Assembly (NCBI RefSeq): GCF_009833125.1
Contig: NZ_QRCC01000010.1
Coordinates: forward strand, 124,001-188,000
DNA length: 64,000 nt
From: Nitrosomonas sp. HPC101
GTDB lineage: Bacteria; Pseudomonadota; Gammaproteobacteria; Burkholderiales; Nitrosomonadaceae
Direction of reading: 5' to 3'
Both the position numbers and the translations under genes were made by a program. Every line of letters begins with the position of its first letter. Within the stretch, counting starts at the first letter, position 1. Shown piece by piece: positions 18,145 through 29,244 of this stretch. The notes beneath the pieces were generated by a model that did no database searches, had not been told where the DNA came from, and saw only the letters and a program-made list of their open reading frames with translations.

Positions 18145-20376
18145 TCAAATCGCCAAATTATCCGGGGTGATACCACCGTCTGTGATGACGCCGAGTGTGT
18201 CGTCATAAAGTGTGGTACTTCTCTGAGCGTAAATTCCCGGCCAGATCTGAAATACATCATTCTTCGCTTCAAGCTGCCTGAATACATGCCGCGGCAGATT
18301 GACGGCATAGCGCTGCAGTTTTCGCATCAGCCAGCGCTGCGGCCCTTCTTTTTTCAACTGTCCAAGCAGAGTTTCATTGCCGCCATAACACACCAGTATG
18401 GTCTGGTATGCGCTATCGTCAATCAGCCGAAAGCGGGCTGCTGCAGTGCGGAACTGAATGGCACCTTCTCCGGCATCTTGTGTCAGCAAGGCGTAAATAT
18501 CATGCTTATCGAGTGTAGGCGCACGTGTATACAGATGCTCAAAAAATTGTCGGGCGAGATCACGTCCCAGCACATCCTTGTCTTTGCCAGATAACAAACT
18601 GATCGAGATTTGTGCTGCCTGGCGCAGCAACCCAGGCGGCGCAGGTTTTGGGGGGATAAAAACAACCACTTTTCCAAGGCCGTTTTGTTTGCCTTCCCGG
18701 TTGCAGCGTCCTGCAGCCTGTGCAATGGAGTCCAGCCCGGCCAGTGCGCGATATACCACAGGAAAATCGAAATCCACGCCGGCTTCTACCAGTTGCGTGC
18801 TGATCACACGTACAGGCTCATTACGCTCCAGCCTTGCTTTGATGTTCGCAATGATACGACTGCGATGCTCGCCACACATCAGCGCGGATAAGTGTACGGT
18901 GCCTTTTGGCATCAACCGGTACAGCTCACGTGCATCATCACGGCGGTTGACGATGCACAGTACGGTTGAGTGTTTTTTGAGTGCATCGGCAATATTTTGC
19001 CAATCAGTCGGTGTCGTTAAATCATCCGGAATCCTGACTTCAACCCGTTTCAGCTTTTGATACAAGGCATCCGGGTTATCTACAATTTCATATACGTTAT
19101 CCAGTCCGCGAAATGGCTGTGCGCCAAAAGTATGGAAAGAGCTGAGTACCGGCTGGGTTGCTGTGGAAAGAAGAAATGTCACGCCATAGTGCTGGACGAG
19201 CAGATTCATGACATCGGTAATCGGTTGCAGAAATTCCGGCGGCAGCAGTTGTACTTCATCCAGCACAATGACGCTGTTGACGATGTTGTGCAGTTTGCGA
19301 CAGCGGCTGGTCCGGGCCGCGAACAGGGATTCAAAAAACTGAACACTGGTGGTGACAATGATGGGTGCATCCCAGTTTTCCGTTGCCAGCCGGGAGCGGG
19401 CATCTTCCTGATCCGGATCAAGGTTTGCATGGTGTTCAACAATGTTATCGCCAAAAATACTGCGGAAAATATTGGCTGTCTGTTCGATGATGCTGGTATA
19501 GGGAATCACGTAGATAATGCGATGTTTCTGATGCAAAATCGCGTGTTCCAGTGCAAACGCCGTTCCAGACAGGGTTTTTCCGCCTCCGGTTGGCACAGAA
19601 AGTGAGAAAATGCCTGGCGTCATACGCGCTTTTTCACGGCATCGATTCAAAATATTGGAGCGAATGACGTTGACCGGGGTATCAGTTCTGGCTTTGCCTG
19701 CCATGTAATTGTTGAATGCATTCAGCAGTTTCGGCAAACTGGAATAGCCGGTGCGGGTAATTGCTTTTTTGCCATCCATGAACGCTTCGGTATCGAGAAA
19801 GTCAGCGTCCGTCAGACATGAGAACAGCATACGCAGCCACAAATGCAATCCCTCTACTCCACCTTTGGGGCGTGTGGAAGGTTGAGGCTGGTTGAGAATA
19901 TCAGCCGGAATTGCCTGAAGTGGAATGCGGTCGAGCAGGTAATCCTGCTCCGGGCTTAAACGGGCAGAAAGCGCTCTGCCACCGGTTTCCGAAGCGGACC
20001 AATCTGGCAGGCCGGTATGATGGCCGGCAATCAAATAGGCGAGAATGTGGCCAATTTTTCCAAATTGGCGTATCGCATGAATGGCGCCTGCTGTGGAATG
20101 GTCCACTCGACCAGCCAGGCCTTCAATATGGGCCTCAGCAGCATAACCAGTTACATTTTTGATGTAGTGCTGAAATTCATTACCGTATTTCCCCAGATCA
20201 TGCCAGAGTCCTGCCAATCTGGCCCAGTCAGCGCTGTCGAAAGTAGTGGCTGCTTCATCTGCACGGCGTCCGACTTCACGTAAGTGGGTATCCAGTGCAT
20301 GCTCATGCCATATATTGCCCTGATCCTGGCGGACGTGCGCCAGCGCTGTATTGTTATTAGTATTCACATCTTTCAT
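18145..20376 (-). CDS. cas3: CRISPR effector helicase-nuclease Cas3
   Basis: The 743-residue protein has an N-terminal HD nuclease domain (HALDTHLREV; LWHDLGKYGNEF near residues 57-68; VDHSTAGA; AGHHTGLPDW) and a superfamily 2 helicase. The helicase motifs are SVPTGGGKTLSGTA, VLDEVQLLP, LSTATQPV and QAAGRCNREG. All key residues are visible, so it should be active: it is recruited by Cascade, unwinds the target and degrades the displaced strand. It is the first gene of the leftward cas operon and diverges from the EAL-domain regulator; the 196-bp gap must hold the operon promoter. A fragment of a diverged second copy sits at 11940-12106. Confidence 0.96.
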   Translation of the reverse strand: MKDVNTNNNTALAHVRQDQGNIWHEHALDTHLREVGRRADEAATTFDSADWARLAGLWHDLGKYGNEFQHYIKNVTGYAAEAHIEGLAGRVDHSTAGAIHAIRQFGKIGHILAYLIAGHHTGLPDWSASETGGRALSARLSPEQDYLLDRIPLQAIPADILNQPQPSTRPKGGVEGLHLWLRMLFSCLTDADFLDTEAFMDGKKAITRTGYSSLPKLLNAFNNYMAGKARTDTPVNVIRSNILNRCREKARMTPGIFSLSVPTGGGKTLSGTAFALEHAILHQKHRIIYVIPYTSIIEQTANIFRSIFGDNIVEHHANLDPDQEDARSRLATENWDAPIIVTTSVQFFESLFAARTSRCRKLHNIVNSVIVLDEVQLLPPEFLQPITDVMNLLVQHYGVTFLLSTATQPVLSSFHTFGAQPFRGLDNVYEIVDNPDALYQKLKRVEVRIPDDLTTPTDWQNIADALKKHSTVLCIVNRRDDARELYRLMPKGTVHLSALMCGEHRSRIIANIKARLERNEPVRVISTQLVEAGVDFDFPVVYRALAGLDSIAQAAGRCNREGKQNGLGKVVVFIPPKPAPPGLLRQAAQISISLLSGKDKDVLGRDLARQFFEHLYTRAPTLDKHDIYALLTQDAGEGAIQFRTAAARFRLIDDSAYQTILVCYGGNETLLGQLKKEGPQRWLMRKLQRYAVNLPRHVFRQLEAKNDVFQIWPGIYAQRSTTLYDDTLGVITDGGITPDNLAI

Positions 20377-20572
20377 GCCTCTAATAGCTTATTGGAAATA
20401 AGATGCTGGATATTTTGCTGCGTTTGCAATCAATTCTGATCGACAAATAGGGAAAGAATTACCTGTTTATTATGGTGAGGGAGTTTATTTAACATCTTCC
20501 CGGATTATTTCAGCGTGCTATGCTTTTATCAGGTTGCTGAAATTTGTGCGCAGGTGATTGATGAGGGCAATG

Positions 20573-21814
20573 ATGACTGATATATCCACAACTAGGATCC
20601 TGATTCTGGATGATGATCCATTCATACTGAAGTTATTGGCGCGTATGCTAGTCAATCTGGGATTTCCGTTGGTTGATTGTTGCGAAAATGGTGTGGATGC
20701 GCTGAAGTTGCTGGATGATGTCGCGACCCGGCCTGATCTGATTTTGCTGGACCTCAACATGCCGGGGATGGATGGCATTGAATTTGTGCGCCATCTGGTT
20801 GAGCGAAAATTTACGGGTAGTCTGATTCTTGTCAGTGGCGAAGATGAACGGATGCTCAAAACGACAGAAAAACTGGTGCAGGCACACAAAATTCCCATTT
20901 TGGGCTATCTGCAAAAACCGGTACAGCCTGAGGCACTGCGCATGCAGCTGATGAAGCTGGCCTCAGCATTATCCAAAGGTGAAGAGGGAATCGCCCGGAA
21001 AACCTACGATGCGGAAGCGATCAGAAATGCGATTGATGCCGGAGATATGGTGAATTACTATCAACCGAAAGTCCGAGTGGATACCGGAGCAATTGCAGGT
21101 GTTGAAACGCTGGTACGCTGGCATCATCCCGTGGACGGGGTGATTTATCCCAGTCAGTTTGTTGGTGCGGCGGAAAGATATGGTCTGATTGATCACCTCA
21201 CCCAGGCGGTGCTCCGGCAGGCCTTTGCGCAGGCGGGAGCGTGGCAGAAGCTGGGTTGTGATCTGAAAGTGGCTGTCAATGTGTCTATGGATAATCTGGC
21301 ATCCCTCGATTTTCAGGATACGGTAGTCATGTTGGCTGCTGAGGCTGGCGTTCATCCCAGCGGGATCGTGCTGGAGATTACTGAGAGCCAGCTGATGGAG
21401 GATGAACGGGTTTCGCTGGAAATTCTGACTCGCCTGCGCCTGAAACGCTTTCATTTATCCATAGATGATTTTGGCACGGGCCATTCCTCATTGGCACAGC
21501 TACGCGATATTCCGTTTGATGAACTCAAGATTGATCAGGGGTTTGTACATCGTGCTTCTGAGGATGAAACGCTGCGTGCCATTTATGATGCCAGTCTGGC
21601 GCTGGCGAAGCAGCTGAATATGGAAGCAGTTGCCGAGGGGGTGGAGAGCCGTGAAGATTGGGAATTGTTGCGCCAGACCGGTTGTGATCTGGCGCAGGGT
21701 AATTTCATCGCACGCCCGATGCTGGCCGGGGAACTGAATGAATGGGTGAAAAAATGGCGCGTCCGCATAGAGGCCGAAGCGCTCGTTGTCCGGATCGAGG
21801 GGCAGGCGCAGTAA
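20573..21814 (+). CDS. Response regulator with EAL-domain c-di-GMP phosphodiesterase
   Basis: An N-terminal receiver domain (ILILDDDPFILKLL; phospho-acceptor in DLILLDLNMPGMDG; GYLQKPVQPE) is joined to an EAL domain. The EAL catalytic residues are present: GVETLVRWHHP (motif ETL instead of EAL), NVSMDNL, LEITESQLMED, IDDFGTGHSS, LKIDQGFV and AEGVES. It should hydrolyse c-di-GMP to pGpG under control of phosphorylation by an unknown kinase; no histidine kinase is adjacent. The protein is about 413 residues. GAGGG just upstream favours the ATG at 20573, though the neighbouring ATG at 20570 or 20561 is possible. It diverges from cas3 without an apparent functional link. Confidence 0.92.
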   Translation: MTDISTTRILILDDDPFILKLLARMLVNLGFPLVDCCENGVDALKLLDDVATRPDLILLDLNMPGMDGIEFVRHLVERKFTGSLILVSGEDERMLKTTEKLVQAHKIPILGYLQKPVQPEALRMQLMKLASALSKGEEGIARKTYDAEAIRNAIDAGDMVNYYQPKVRVDTGAIAGVETLVRWHHPVDGVIYPSQFVGAAERYGLIDHLTQAVLRQAFAQAGAWQKLGCDLKVAVNVSMDNLASLDFQDTVVMLAAEAGVHPSGIVLEITESQLMEDERVSLEILTRLRLKRFHLSIDDFGTGHSSLAQLRDIPFDELKIDQGFVHRASEDETLRAIYDASLALAKQLNMEAVAEGVESREDWELLRQTGCDLAQGNFIARPMLAGELNEWVKKWRVRIEAEALVVRIEGQAQ

Positions 21815-21835
21815 ATTTTTTGGGGGTGCGCTGAG

Positions 21836-22354
21836 TCAGGATTGCTTGCGGCTCAGCACCACAAAATGATATTCCATGCCACTGTCTTCCGCTACATGGT
21901 GGATTTCCCGGGAGATTTCCTGCCAATCGGCGCGATCGTATTCCGGGAAGAAAGTATCTCCTGCGAAATCCTGCTGAATTTCGGTCAGATACAGGTGCTG
22001 GCAGATCGGCAGCGTTTGTTGGTAGAGATCGGCCCCCCCAATGATAAAGATCTGTCTGTCATCCTGTGCGAAATGATCCAGTATTTCCTGGATTGAGTGT
22101 GCCGTGATGATTCCCGGCACATCAGGATGGTGCTGACGGGTGAGTACAACGTTGGTGCGACCGGGTAGCGGCTTGCCAATTGAATCATACGTGCGGCGCC
22201 CCATGACAACGATCTGACCAATGGTCAGCTGTTTGAAGTGTTTCAGATCTGCCGGCAAATGCCAGGGTAATGAATTATTCCGCCCGATAACGCGATTGGC
22301 TGCTACGGCTGCCAGAATCGCAAGTCGTGGAATAACAGGTTGCAGGCCAGTCAT
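21836..22354 (-). CDS. folA: Dihydrofolate reductase
   Basis: The 172-residue protein has the standard bacterial DHFR motifs: [26 protein letters not shown] at the N-terminus (split here only for description), [18 protein letters not shown] and [13 protein letters not shown]. It reduces dihydrofolate to tetrahydrofolate with NADPH, regenerating the folate used by thymidylate synthase. It overlaps the thyA stop by four bases, so the two are translationally coupled in a thyA-folA operon. Confidence 0.97.
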   Translation of the reverse strand: MTGLQPVIPRLAILAAVAANRVIGRNNSLPWHLPADLKHFKQLTIGQIVVMGRRTYDSIGKPLPGRTNVVLTRQHHPDVPGIITAHSIQEILDHFAQDDRQIFIIGGADLYQQTLPICQHLYLTEIQQDFAGDTFFPEYDRADWQEISREIHHVAEDSGMEYHFVVLSRKQS

Positions 22355-23145
22355 ACAGCAACGGGCGCCTTGATGGGCGGGTGAGGGTTGTAGTTGTGCA
22401 AGGTGAAATCCTCGTATCTGAAATCAAAAACAGTCCTGATCGCTGGATTCAATTCCATGATGGGAAGTGCTCGCGGCTCGCGTTCCAGTTGCAGCCGGGT
22501 TTGTTCAAGGTGGTTCAGATATAAATGTGCATCACCAAAGGTATGAATAAATTCGCCAGGCTGCAGATCGCAACATTGTGCAACCATCAGTGTCAGCAAT
22601 GCATAGGAAGCGATGTTGAACGGAACTCCCAGAAAAATATCCGCACTGCGCTGATAAAGCTGACAGGATAGTCTGCCGTCCACCACGTAAAACTGGAACA
22701 GGACATGGCAGGGCGCCAGTGCCATTTTGTCGAGATCACCCACATTCCAGGCAGAAACGATCATCCGGCGTGAGTCCGGTGTTTCCCTGATTTGCCGGAT
22801 TACTTGTGTAATCTGGTCGATGGATTGCTTGTCAGAAACCGTCCAGGAGCGCCATTGGTGACCATAAATCGGCCCCAGATCTCCTTTTTCATCTGCCCAT
22901 TCATTCCAGATGGAAACATCGTTTTCTTGCAGATAACCGATATTGGTATCGCCACGCAGAAACCACAATAATTCGTGGATGATCGATCTGACGTGACATT
23001 TCTTGGTGGTTACCAGTGGAAATCCCTGTTGCAGATCAAAGCGCATCTGATAACCGAAAACGGAAAGTGTGCCGGTACCGGTGCGATCGTTTTTTTTATG
23101 GCCGTATTGCAACACATGCCGCATCAGATCAAGGTATGGATGCAT
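22351..23145 (-). CDS. thyA: Thymidylate synthase
   Basis: From the ATG at 23143-23145 ([15 protein letters not shown]) the protein is 264 residues, exactly the length of the E. coli enzyme. [14 protein letters not shown], the catalytic [13 protein letters not shown] cysteine, and [19 protein letters not shown] are all present. A frame extension to 23163 adds six unconserved residues. It methylates dUMP to dTMP. The last bases overlap the folA start. It diverges from the aminopeptidase gene with only 56 bp between starts. Confidence 0.97.
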   Translation of the reverse strand: MHPYLDLMRHVLQYGHKKNDRTGTGTLSVFGYQMRFDLQQGFPLVTTKKCHVRSIIHELLWFLRGDTNIGYLQENDVSIWNEWADEKGDLGPIYGHQWRSWTVSDKQSIDQITQVIRQIRETPDSRRMIVSAWNVGDLDKMALAPCHVLFQFYVVDGRLSCQLYQRSADIFLGVPFNIASYALLTLMVAQCCDLQPGEFIHTFGDAHLYLNHLEQTRLQLEREPRALPIMELNPAIRTVFDFRYEDFTLHNYNPHPPIKAPVAV

Positions 23146-23201
23146 GAATAATCCTGAAAGCATGAATCAAGCAGATATAATACAACGTTATTCTGATAAT
23201 A

Positions 23202-24737
23202 ATGATGGCAGACTTCCTGAAGCCATCCAACTGGAAACCAATGCTCGCAACCCTTATACAAAACGACGACACTTTCGATGAGGCAACCCAGGCTTCTCAC
23301 TTACTGATCATCTTCCCCAAAACGGACAAAATACCCGGGAAATACCCATTACCTGCCGAACAGGTGCTGAGTGACTTGCTGCAACGGCAGGGTGCTTCGC
23401 CAGGCCGGCTTGCGGAAACAGCGCTCTCTGTCAATCTGCAGAACGGTGCGCTTTATACCTGGGTGATGGTGGATACCGGTAAATCGATATTTGAACAACA
23501 AACCGGTATTCGCAAGGCAATGCAATTGTTGCTGAATGAGAGTCCGGCTGAAATTCATCTTGCGGTTCATGGGGATGCAGCACAAAAGCGCCATCTGGCC
23601 GAACTTGCGGTTTATATCGCCTGGATTAACGGCGCAATTCTACCGATACGCAAGCAGCGTAAGATAGATGACAAACCTCTGGAGAGAATTTATTTGCATG
23701 GCGTGACCGATTCTACCGGGTTTGCCATACAACGCGCACAGGCAGAGGGGAATTTTCTTGCCAGGGGGCTGACTATTCTGCCTCCCAATGAGTTAACCCC
23801 AAAAACGTATCGTGAACAGATAAAAAAGCTCGCGGCCAGTGAAAACTGGCAATACGAAGAATATGAGTTATCCCGGTTGTGCGAGATAAAAGCGGGTGCA
23901 TTCACAGCGGTAGCGCAGGGCAGTCTGACGGACGATGCGGCGATTGTCTATTTGCGCAGAACAGCAAAAAACAGTGAAACCAACAGGACGATCGCCCTCG
24001 TAGGGAAAGGTATCTGCTTTGATACGGGCGGATATAACCTGAAATCGGCACGCCATATGTATGGCATGCATGAAGATATGAATGGTTCGGCGGTAGCGCT
24101 TGGAACGCTCCTGGCTGCAACCCGGGCTGATTTGCCTATCAATATAGACTGCTGGCTTGCCATTGCCCAAAATCACGTGAGTCCCGATGCATTCAAACAG
24201 AATGATGTGATCACAGCTTTGAATGGCATGACAGTGGAAATTGTGCATACGGATGCGGAAGGCCGGTTGGCGCTGGCGGATACGCTGACGCTTGCCGCCA
24301 GGGAAAAACCTGATCTGATCATCGACTATGCCACGCTGACAGGCAGCCTGATTACTGGACTGGGCACGCGCTACAGTGGCGCTTTCACCAATCGTGATTA
24401 TCTGGCACAAAATGCGGTGGCTGTGGGCAGATCAAGTGGTGAGCGGGTATGCGTGTTTCCGGTGGATTCTGACTATGAAGCCGATCTCGAAAGCAAAATT
24501 GCCGACATCAAGCAATGCACCCTAGAAAATGAGGCGGATCATATTCTTGCTGCCTGTTTTTTGCGGCATTTTGTGAATGATATTCCCTGGCTACATATGG
24601 ATCTTTCTGCTGCCCGTCATCCTGATGGGCTGGGTGCAGTCGGTACGGATGTTACCGGTTTTGGCGTGACCTGGTCGATTCATTTTCTGCAGGAAATGCT
24701 TAAGATTCTGCAGAAAAGAACAGGAAGAGCACGCTGA
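23202..24737 (+). CDS. Leucyl aminopeptidase family (M17) metallopeptidase
   Basis: The 511-residue protein has the M17 catalytic C-terminal domain: VGKGICFDTGGYNLKS (lysine and aspartate metal ligands), MHEDMNGSAVALG, and VHTDAEGRLALADTL with the second metal-ligand set. DYATLTGSLITGLG follows, as in leucyl aminopeptidases. It removes N-terminal residues from peptides as a hexamer in the cytoplasm. The N-terminal half is less conserved than in PepA, so a specific pepA or pepB name is not given. Several in-frame starts are possible near 23202-23241. Confidence 0.9.
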   Translation: MMADFLKPSNWKPMLATLIQNDDTFDEATQASHLLIIFPKTDKIPGKYPLPAEQVLSDLLQRQGASPGRLAETALSVNLQNGALYTWVMVDTGKSIFEQQTGIRKAMQLLLNESPAEIHLAVHGDAAQKRHLAELAVYIAWINGAILPIRKQRKIDDKPLERIYLHGVTDSTGFAIQRAQAEGNFLARGLTILPPNELTPKTYREQIKKLAASENWQYEEYELSRLCEIKAGAFTAVAQGSLTDDAAIVYLRRTAKNSETNRTIALVGKGICFDTGGYNLKSARHMYGMHEDMNGSAVALGTLLAATRADLPINIDCWLAIAQNHVSPDAFKQNDVITALNGMTVEIVHTDAEGRLALADTLTLAAREKPDLIIDYATLTGSLITGLGTRYSGAFTNRDYLAQNAVAVGRSSGERVCVFPVDSDYEADLESKIADIKQCTLENEADHILAACFLRHFVNDIPWLHMDLSAARHPDGLGAVGTDVTGFGVTWSIHFLQEMLKILQKRTGRAR

Positions 24738-24764
24738 TTATTAACCTTGTACAGGTTTTTTTCC

Positions 24765-25094
24765 ATGAATGATGAAGTAAAGCAACGTTTGCGCGATACC
24801 GATACCTGGACCCGGGTGTTTTTTATATTGTTGTTTATTTTTGCCCAGGGAGGTGTGAAATTTCTGATTATGTTGTTGGCAGTATTCCAGACAGTATCAA
24901 CCATACTGGCTGGATATACCAATAGCCGGTTGCTTAAGCTGGGACGCCAGCTGGCAATGTACGATTATCAGATCAATTTGTTTGTGACATTCAACAGTGA
25001 GCAGCGCCCCTTTCCATTTTCTGCCTGGCCTTCCGGTGATATAGAGAAGCGTACTCCGGATGAGCAACCGGGAAATACCAGCTGGTTTCAGTAG
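24765..25094 (+). CDS. DUF4389 family membrane protein
   Basis: A 109-residue protein starting MNDEVKQRLRDTDTWTRVFF. It has one or two hydrophobic segments (VFFILLFIFAQGGVKFLIMLLAVF and the following QTVSTILAG) and then the stretch LLKLGRQLAMYDYQINLFVTFN, which I recognise as the DUF4389 pattern, ending with PFPFSAWPSGD. It is probably an inner-membrane protein of unknown function. It follows the aminopeptidase by 27 bp and may be co-transcribed. The upstream frame to 24747 adds six residues without a better ribosome site. Confidence 0.7.
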   Translation: MNDEVKQRLRDTDTWTRVFFILLFIFAQGGVKFLIMLLAVFQTVSTILAGYTNSRLLKLGRQLAMYDYQINLFVTFNSEQRPFPFSAWPSGDIEKRTPDEQPGNTSWFQ

Positions 25095-25218
25095 TTGTTC
25101 TGTCCTGGTTACCTCAGCTTCGCTGATATTTTCAGCACATCCCCAGGGGACCTCTGATCAATGTGACTGATTGATGCGCAGACAGGTGATTATGCTATAG
25201 CTCTTTACTCGAAGATGG

Positions 25219-26310
25219 TCACGAATGTATCGATCCGTTATGGGCGTGGTTTGGAAACAGATCAAGCCGGCGAGGTTTGACAAAGACCTGATCTCCTTTT
25301 ACCAGTTGTAATTCACGAAAGCGTTCCTTGCTGATGGTGGCATGGATGGCGCCTTGAGTCAGATCATCTCCGTGTGTCAGTTCCAACCGTACGACCGGCC
25401 CGATTGAAAGAATATGAGCAACATATGCTGCCAGAGCGGGTTCACCATTTAGTGTCCGCTCCACTTCAATGTCATGCGGTCGTACATAGGCGATCGCGCT
25501 GAGATCTTCCGCCTCCGGGTATTCCGGAGCATCGATTTCGAGATCACCAATCCATGCGTGGCCCTGATGCACACGCCCGTGAAACAGATTGACGTGCCCG
25601 AGGAATTCATACACAAACGGATTGGCTGGTTTTTCATAGACTTCGTTGGGGGTACCGATTTGTTCGATACGACCGCGGTTCATGACAACAATCCGATCTG
25701 CCACTTCCAGGGCTTCTTCCTGATCATGTGTTACGAAGACACTGGTGATATGCATATCGTTGTGCAGTTTGCGCAGCCAGGCGCGCAGCTCCTTGCGTAC
25801 CTTGGCATCCAGCGCGCCGAAAGGTTCGTCCAGTAACAAAACCCCAGGTTCGACTGCCAGCGCCCGTGCCAGTGCAATGCGCTGGCGTTGTCCTCCGGAT
25901 AACTGGTGCGGATAACGGTCTGCCAGCCAGTCGAGTTGCACCAGTTGCAGCAGTTCGGTCACGCGCCGATTGATTTCCCGGGTGTTGGGGCGCTGTTTTC
26001 TGGGGCGTACACGCAAGCCGAAAGCTACGTTCTCGAAAATGGTCATATTGCGAAAAAGTGCGTAATGCTGAAAGACAAACCCGACATGCCGGTCACGAAT
26101 GTGTTTGTCGGTTGAATTTTCCTGATTGAACAGCACCTGTCCGGAATCGGCTGTTTCAAGGCCGGCAATGATTCGCAGCAATGTGGTTTTGCCGGAGCCG
26201 GAGGGGCCCAGCAGTGCGAGCAGCTCCCCGGGGTTGACTTTCAGGTTGATGCTGTTCAGCGCAGTGAAAGAGCCGAACTGTTTAGAGAGGGCGCATATTT
26301 CGATACTCAT
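25219..26310 (-). CDS. cysA: Sulfate/thiosulfate ABC transporter ATP-binding protein CysA
   Basis: The 363-residue ATPase has Walker [13 protein letters not shown], the signature [15 protein letters not shown], Walker [12 protein letters not shown] and the switch [15 protein letters not shown]-terminal TOBE-like regulatory domain follows. It energises the CysT-CysW sulfate channel. Its start overlaps the cysW stop by four bases, and it is the last gene of the sbp-cysT-cysW-cysA operon. Sulfate is the likely substrate given the adjacent binding protein. Confidence 0.95.
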   Translation of the reverse strand: MSIEICALSKQFGSFTALNSINLKVNPGELLALLGPSGSGKTTLLRIIAGLETADSGQVLFNQENSTDKHIRDRHVGFVFQHYALFRNMTIFENVAFGLRVRPRKQRPNTREINRRVTELLQLVQLDWLADRYPHQLSGGQRQRIALARALAVEPGVLLLDEPFGALDAKVRKELRAWLRKLHNDMHITSVFVTHDQEEALEVADRIVVMNRGRIEQIGTPNEVYEKPANPFVYEFLGHVNLFHGRVHQGHAWIGDLEIDAPEYPEAEDLSAIAYVRPHDIEVERTLNGEPALAAYVAHILSIGPVVRLELTHGDDLTQGAIHATISKERFRELQLVKGDQVFVKPRRLDLFPNHAHNGSIHS

Positions 26311-27185
26311 GAATGATTTCCTCGGGTGGTTTGTTGTGCCACTTTTGCTTCGGCCAGCGTTTTTAGTACCAGTGTAACCAGTGCAAGTAACGCTAGCAGC
26401 GAGGCCACTGCAAAAGCAGCAACAAAGTTGTATTCGTTGTAGAGAATTTCAACATGCAGGGAAAGCGTGTTGGTCAGGCCGCGAATATGCCCGGAAACGA
26501 CCGAGACGGCGCCGAACTCGCCCATTGCTCTGGCATTGCAGAGAATGGTGCCATACAGTAATCCCCATTTAATGTTGGGCAGGGTGATATGCCACAGTGT
26601 CTGCCAGCCACTCGCTCCCAGAATGATAGCGGCTTCTTCTTCCTCGCTGCCCTGTGCCTGCATCAGTGGAATCAGCTCACGTGCAATGAATGGCACGGTT
26701 ACGAAAATCGTTGCCAGCACAATGCCGGGCACGGCAAAAATGATGGAAATATCGTGCTCCCGCAGCCATGGGCCTGCCCAACCCTGCAGTCCAAATATTA
26801 GTACATAGATTAATCCGGCGACTACGGGAGAGACGGAAAATGGCAGATCGATCAGGGAGGTGAGGATACTTTTGCCGCGGAACTCGAATTTGGCAATTGC
26901 CCAGGCGGCTGCGATACCGAATATCAGGTTGAGCGGTACGGCGATGGCGGCTGCTGTCAGGGTCAGGCGGATAGCGGCGAGTGCATCGGGTTCCGTGATG
27001 GCCGCGAGGTAAACTTCCCATCCTTTTCTCAATGCCTCAAAGAAAACCGCTACCAGGGGCAGTAAAAGAAAAAGCGACAGGAAGGAAAGTGCCAGCAGGA
27101 TGAGTGTCCAGCGTGCCCACGGTGATTCCTGTGTAACCACCTTGTGCGGTGCCGGAGAGATTTGGGGTAATGGGATGGTGGTCAT
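26307..27185 (-). CDS. cysW: Sulfate ABC transporter permease CysW
   Basis: A 292-residue inner-membrane protein with six predicted helices and the ABC-permease EAA loop ([23 protein letters not shown]). [19 protein letters not shown] and [17 protein letters not shown] are typical of CysW. It pairs with CysT to form the sulfate channel. The gene follows cysT by ten bases and overlaps cysA. Confidence 0.95.
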   Translation of the reverse strand: MTTIPLPQISPAPHKVVTQESPWARWTLILLALSFLSLFLLLPLVAVFFEALRKGWEVYLAAITEPDALAAIRLTLTAAAIAVPLNLIFGIAAAWAIAKFEFRGKSILTSLIDLPFSVSPVVAGLIYVLIFGLQGWAGPWLREHDISIIFAVPGIVLATIFVTVPFIARELIPLMQAQGSEEEEAAIILGASGWQTLWHITLPNIKWGLLYGTILCNARAMGEFGAVSVVSGHIRGLTNTLSLHVEILYNEYNFVAAFAVASLLALLALVTLVLKTLAEAKVAQQTTRGNHS

Positions 27186-27195
27186 GACTTCCCTT

Positions 27196-28029
27196 TTATG
27201 CTTTGGTGCTGCGATGGCGAACCCACCATTGCAATAGGTTGATAATCAGCAGAAGAATGAATGAGATCACCAGCATCACGACAGCGATGGCTGTAGCGCC
27301 GGCGTAATCATATTGTTCGAGTTTGGTGATGATGAGTAACGGCGTGATTTCGGAAACCATCGGGATATTGCCGGCGATAAAAATGACGGAACCGTATTCT
27401 CCGATGGCGCGAGCAAAGGCCAGTGCAAAACCAGTGGTCAGTGCGGGCAGAACTGCCGGGAAAATAATGTACCGGAAAGTCTGCCAGCGCGTTGCGCCCA
27501 GCATGGCGGCAGCTTCTTCCAGTTCTTTTTCGATATCTTCCAGTACCGGCTGAACAGTACGAACGACGAACGGCAATCCAATGAATGTCAGAGCAACGAA
27601 AACACCCAGGGGAGTGAATGCAACCTTGATTCCCAAGGGCTCCAGATACTGGCCGAGCCAGCCATTACCTGCGTAGATTGCAGTGAGCGTAATGCCGGCA
27701 ACGGAGGTGGGCAGTGCAAAGGGCAGATCGATCAGGGCATCGACCAGACGCTTGCCTGGAAACGGGTAACGTACCAGCACCCAGGCGACCAGCAATCCAA
27801 AAAATGCATTGACCGCTGCGGCTGCAAATGAGGCGCCGAATGTCAGCCGGTAGGATGCAACAACCCGGGGTGCTGTTACCGCGTTCCAGAATTCCGGCCA
27901 GGTCAGTTTCGCGCTGTAAATGAATGCTGCCGATAGGGGAATCAGGACAACCAGACTCAGGTAGAGCAGGGTGAATCCAAGCGCCAGATTGAATCCCGGT
28001 AATACGCTGTGCTGCTTGAAAGTGCTCAA
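27196..28029 (-). CDS. cysT: Sulfate ABC transporter permease CysT (CysU)
   Basis: A 277-residue permease with six helices. [22 protein letters not shown] opens the protein, followed by [15 protein letters not shown], the EAA loop [20 protein letters not shown], and [17 protein letters not shown], all standard for CysT/CysU. It lies 153 bp downstream of sbp in the same direction. That gap contains no clear terminator, so one transcript for all four genes is likely. Confidence 0.95.
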   Translation of the reverse strand: MSTFKQHSVLPGFNLALGFTLLYLSLVVLIPLSAAFIYSAKLTWPEFWNAVTAPRVVASYRLTFGASFAAAAVNAFFGLLVAWVLVRYPFPGKRLVDALIDLPFALPTSVAGITLTAIYAGNGWLGQYLEPLGIKVAFTPLGVFVALTFIGLPFVVRTVQPVLEDIEKELEEAAAMLGATRWQTFRYIIFPAVLPALTTGFALAFARAIGEYGSVIFIAGNIPMVSEITPLLIITKLEQYDYAGATAIAVVMLVISFILLLIINLLQWWVRHRSTKA

Positions 28030-28182
28030 AATTCAGACTCCTGTTATTCGATTGTAAAAATCCTGCTGGGCGGTTGCCGGAATCATGTCGTGAGTTACAC
28101 TGCCATCCTTGAAATGCCCTGCCTGTTTTGCTGCTGTCAGCAAGCTTGTGTTTTGGTTTTCTGACAAGCAGGAGAGTGTTAA

Positions 28183-29190
28183 TCATTGATTCACATAGAT
28201 CTTGTCGAACAAGCCACCATCACTGAAGTGGATGCTCTGGGCTTTTTGCCAACCCCCAAATACTTCGTCTACAGTAAGCAGATTGATCTCTGGAAATTGA
28301 TGCGTATATTTTCGGGCGATATCCGGATCGCTCGGTCGATAGAAGTTGCGTGCTGCAATGTCCTGCCCTTCTTTGCTGTACAGATATTCAAGATAGGCTT
28401 GAGCAATAGTATGTGTGCCGTGTTTGTCGGCATTTTTAGTGACGATGGTGACGGGAGGTTCGGCAAGAATACTGATCGAGGGAATGATGATTTCGAATTG
28501 CTCCGGACCGTATTCCTTGAGTGCCAGAAAAGCCTCGTTTTCCCAGGAAATCAGAACATCTCCCATACCATGCCGGATGAAGTTGATGGCTGATCCGCGT
28601 GCACCTGAATCGAGTATCGGGGCGTTTTTGTACAGTCTGGAGAGGAAATCCCGGGTTTTTGCTTCATCTCCGTTGTATTTTTTGAGTGCGAAACTCCATG
28701 CCGCCAGATAATTCCAGCGTGCGCCACCCGATGTTTTTGGATTGGGAGTCATAACGGTGATACCCGGTTTGATCAGATCGTCCCAGTCACTGATTCCCTT
28801 GGGGTTGTCTTTGCGCACCAACAGGACGATCGTTGAGACATAGGGTGAACTGTTGTTGGGCAGGCGGTCCTGCCACTCAGGCGGGACCAGTCCGGATTGT
28901 TTACTGATTGCATCGATGTCATAAGCAAGGGCAAGTGTTACTACATCTGCGGGCACCCCGTCGATGACTGCACGGGCCTGCTTGCCGGAGCCCCCGTGGG
29001 ATTGCCTGACAGAAACTTTTTCTCCGGTTTTTTCCTGCCAGTAGCGAATAAATGCGCGGTTGAATTCCTGATACAGCTCGCGCGTCGGATCATAGGAAAC
29101 ATTGAGAAGAGTTTGGTCTGCAAGTGCCTGCCCGGAGCTTGCCAGAATAAATGTCAGTAATCCGGCGGATAGCCATAAATTGAATTTCAT
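28183..29190 (-). CDS. sbp: Periplasmic sulfate-binding protein
   Basis: The 335-residue precursor has a Sec signal peptide ([20 protein letters not shown], cleavage near QALA-DQ). The mature protein shows [46 protein letters not shown] and [16 protein letters not shown], which are the ligand-binding pieces of Sbp/CysP proteins. It captures sulfate in the periplasm and delivers it to CysTW. It is first in the operon. A CysB-type promoter would be expected in 29191-29244 but I could not define one. Confidence 0.95.
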   Translation of the reverse strand: MKFNLWLSAGLLTFILASSGQALADQTLLNVSYDPTRELYQEFNRAFIRYWQEKTGEKVSVRQSHGGSGKQARAVIDGVPADVVTLALAYDIDAISKQSGLVPPEWQDRLPNNSSPYVSTIVLLVRKDNPKGISDWDDLIKPGITVMTPNPKTSGGARWNYLAAWSFALKKYNGDEAKTRDFLSRLYKNAPILDSGARGSAINFIRHGMGDVLISWENEAFLALKEYGPEQFEIIIPSISILAEPPVTIVTKNADKHGTHTIAQAYLEYLYSKEGQDIAARNFYRPSDPDIARKYTHQFPEINLLTVDEVFGGWQKAQSIHFSDGGLFDKIYVNQ

Positions 29191-29244
29191 TTGATTTCCT
29201 TTTATAGATCAGTTGATGTTATTGGAATGCATTGACAGCGACTG

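Noticed and set aside
12737-20376. Missing cas6 as evidence of a damaged CRISPR system
   Set aside because: Type I-C uses Cas5c for crRNA processing, so cas6 is normally absent.
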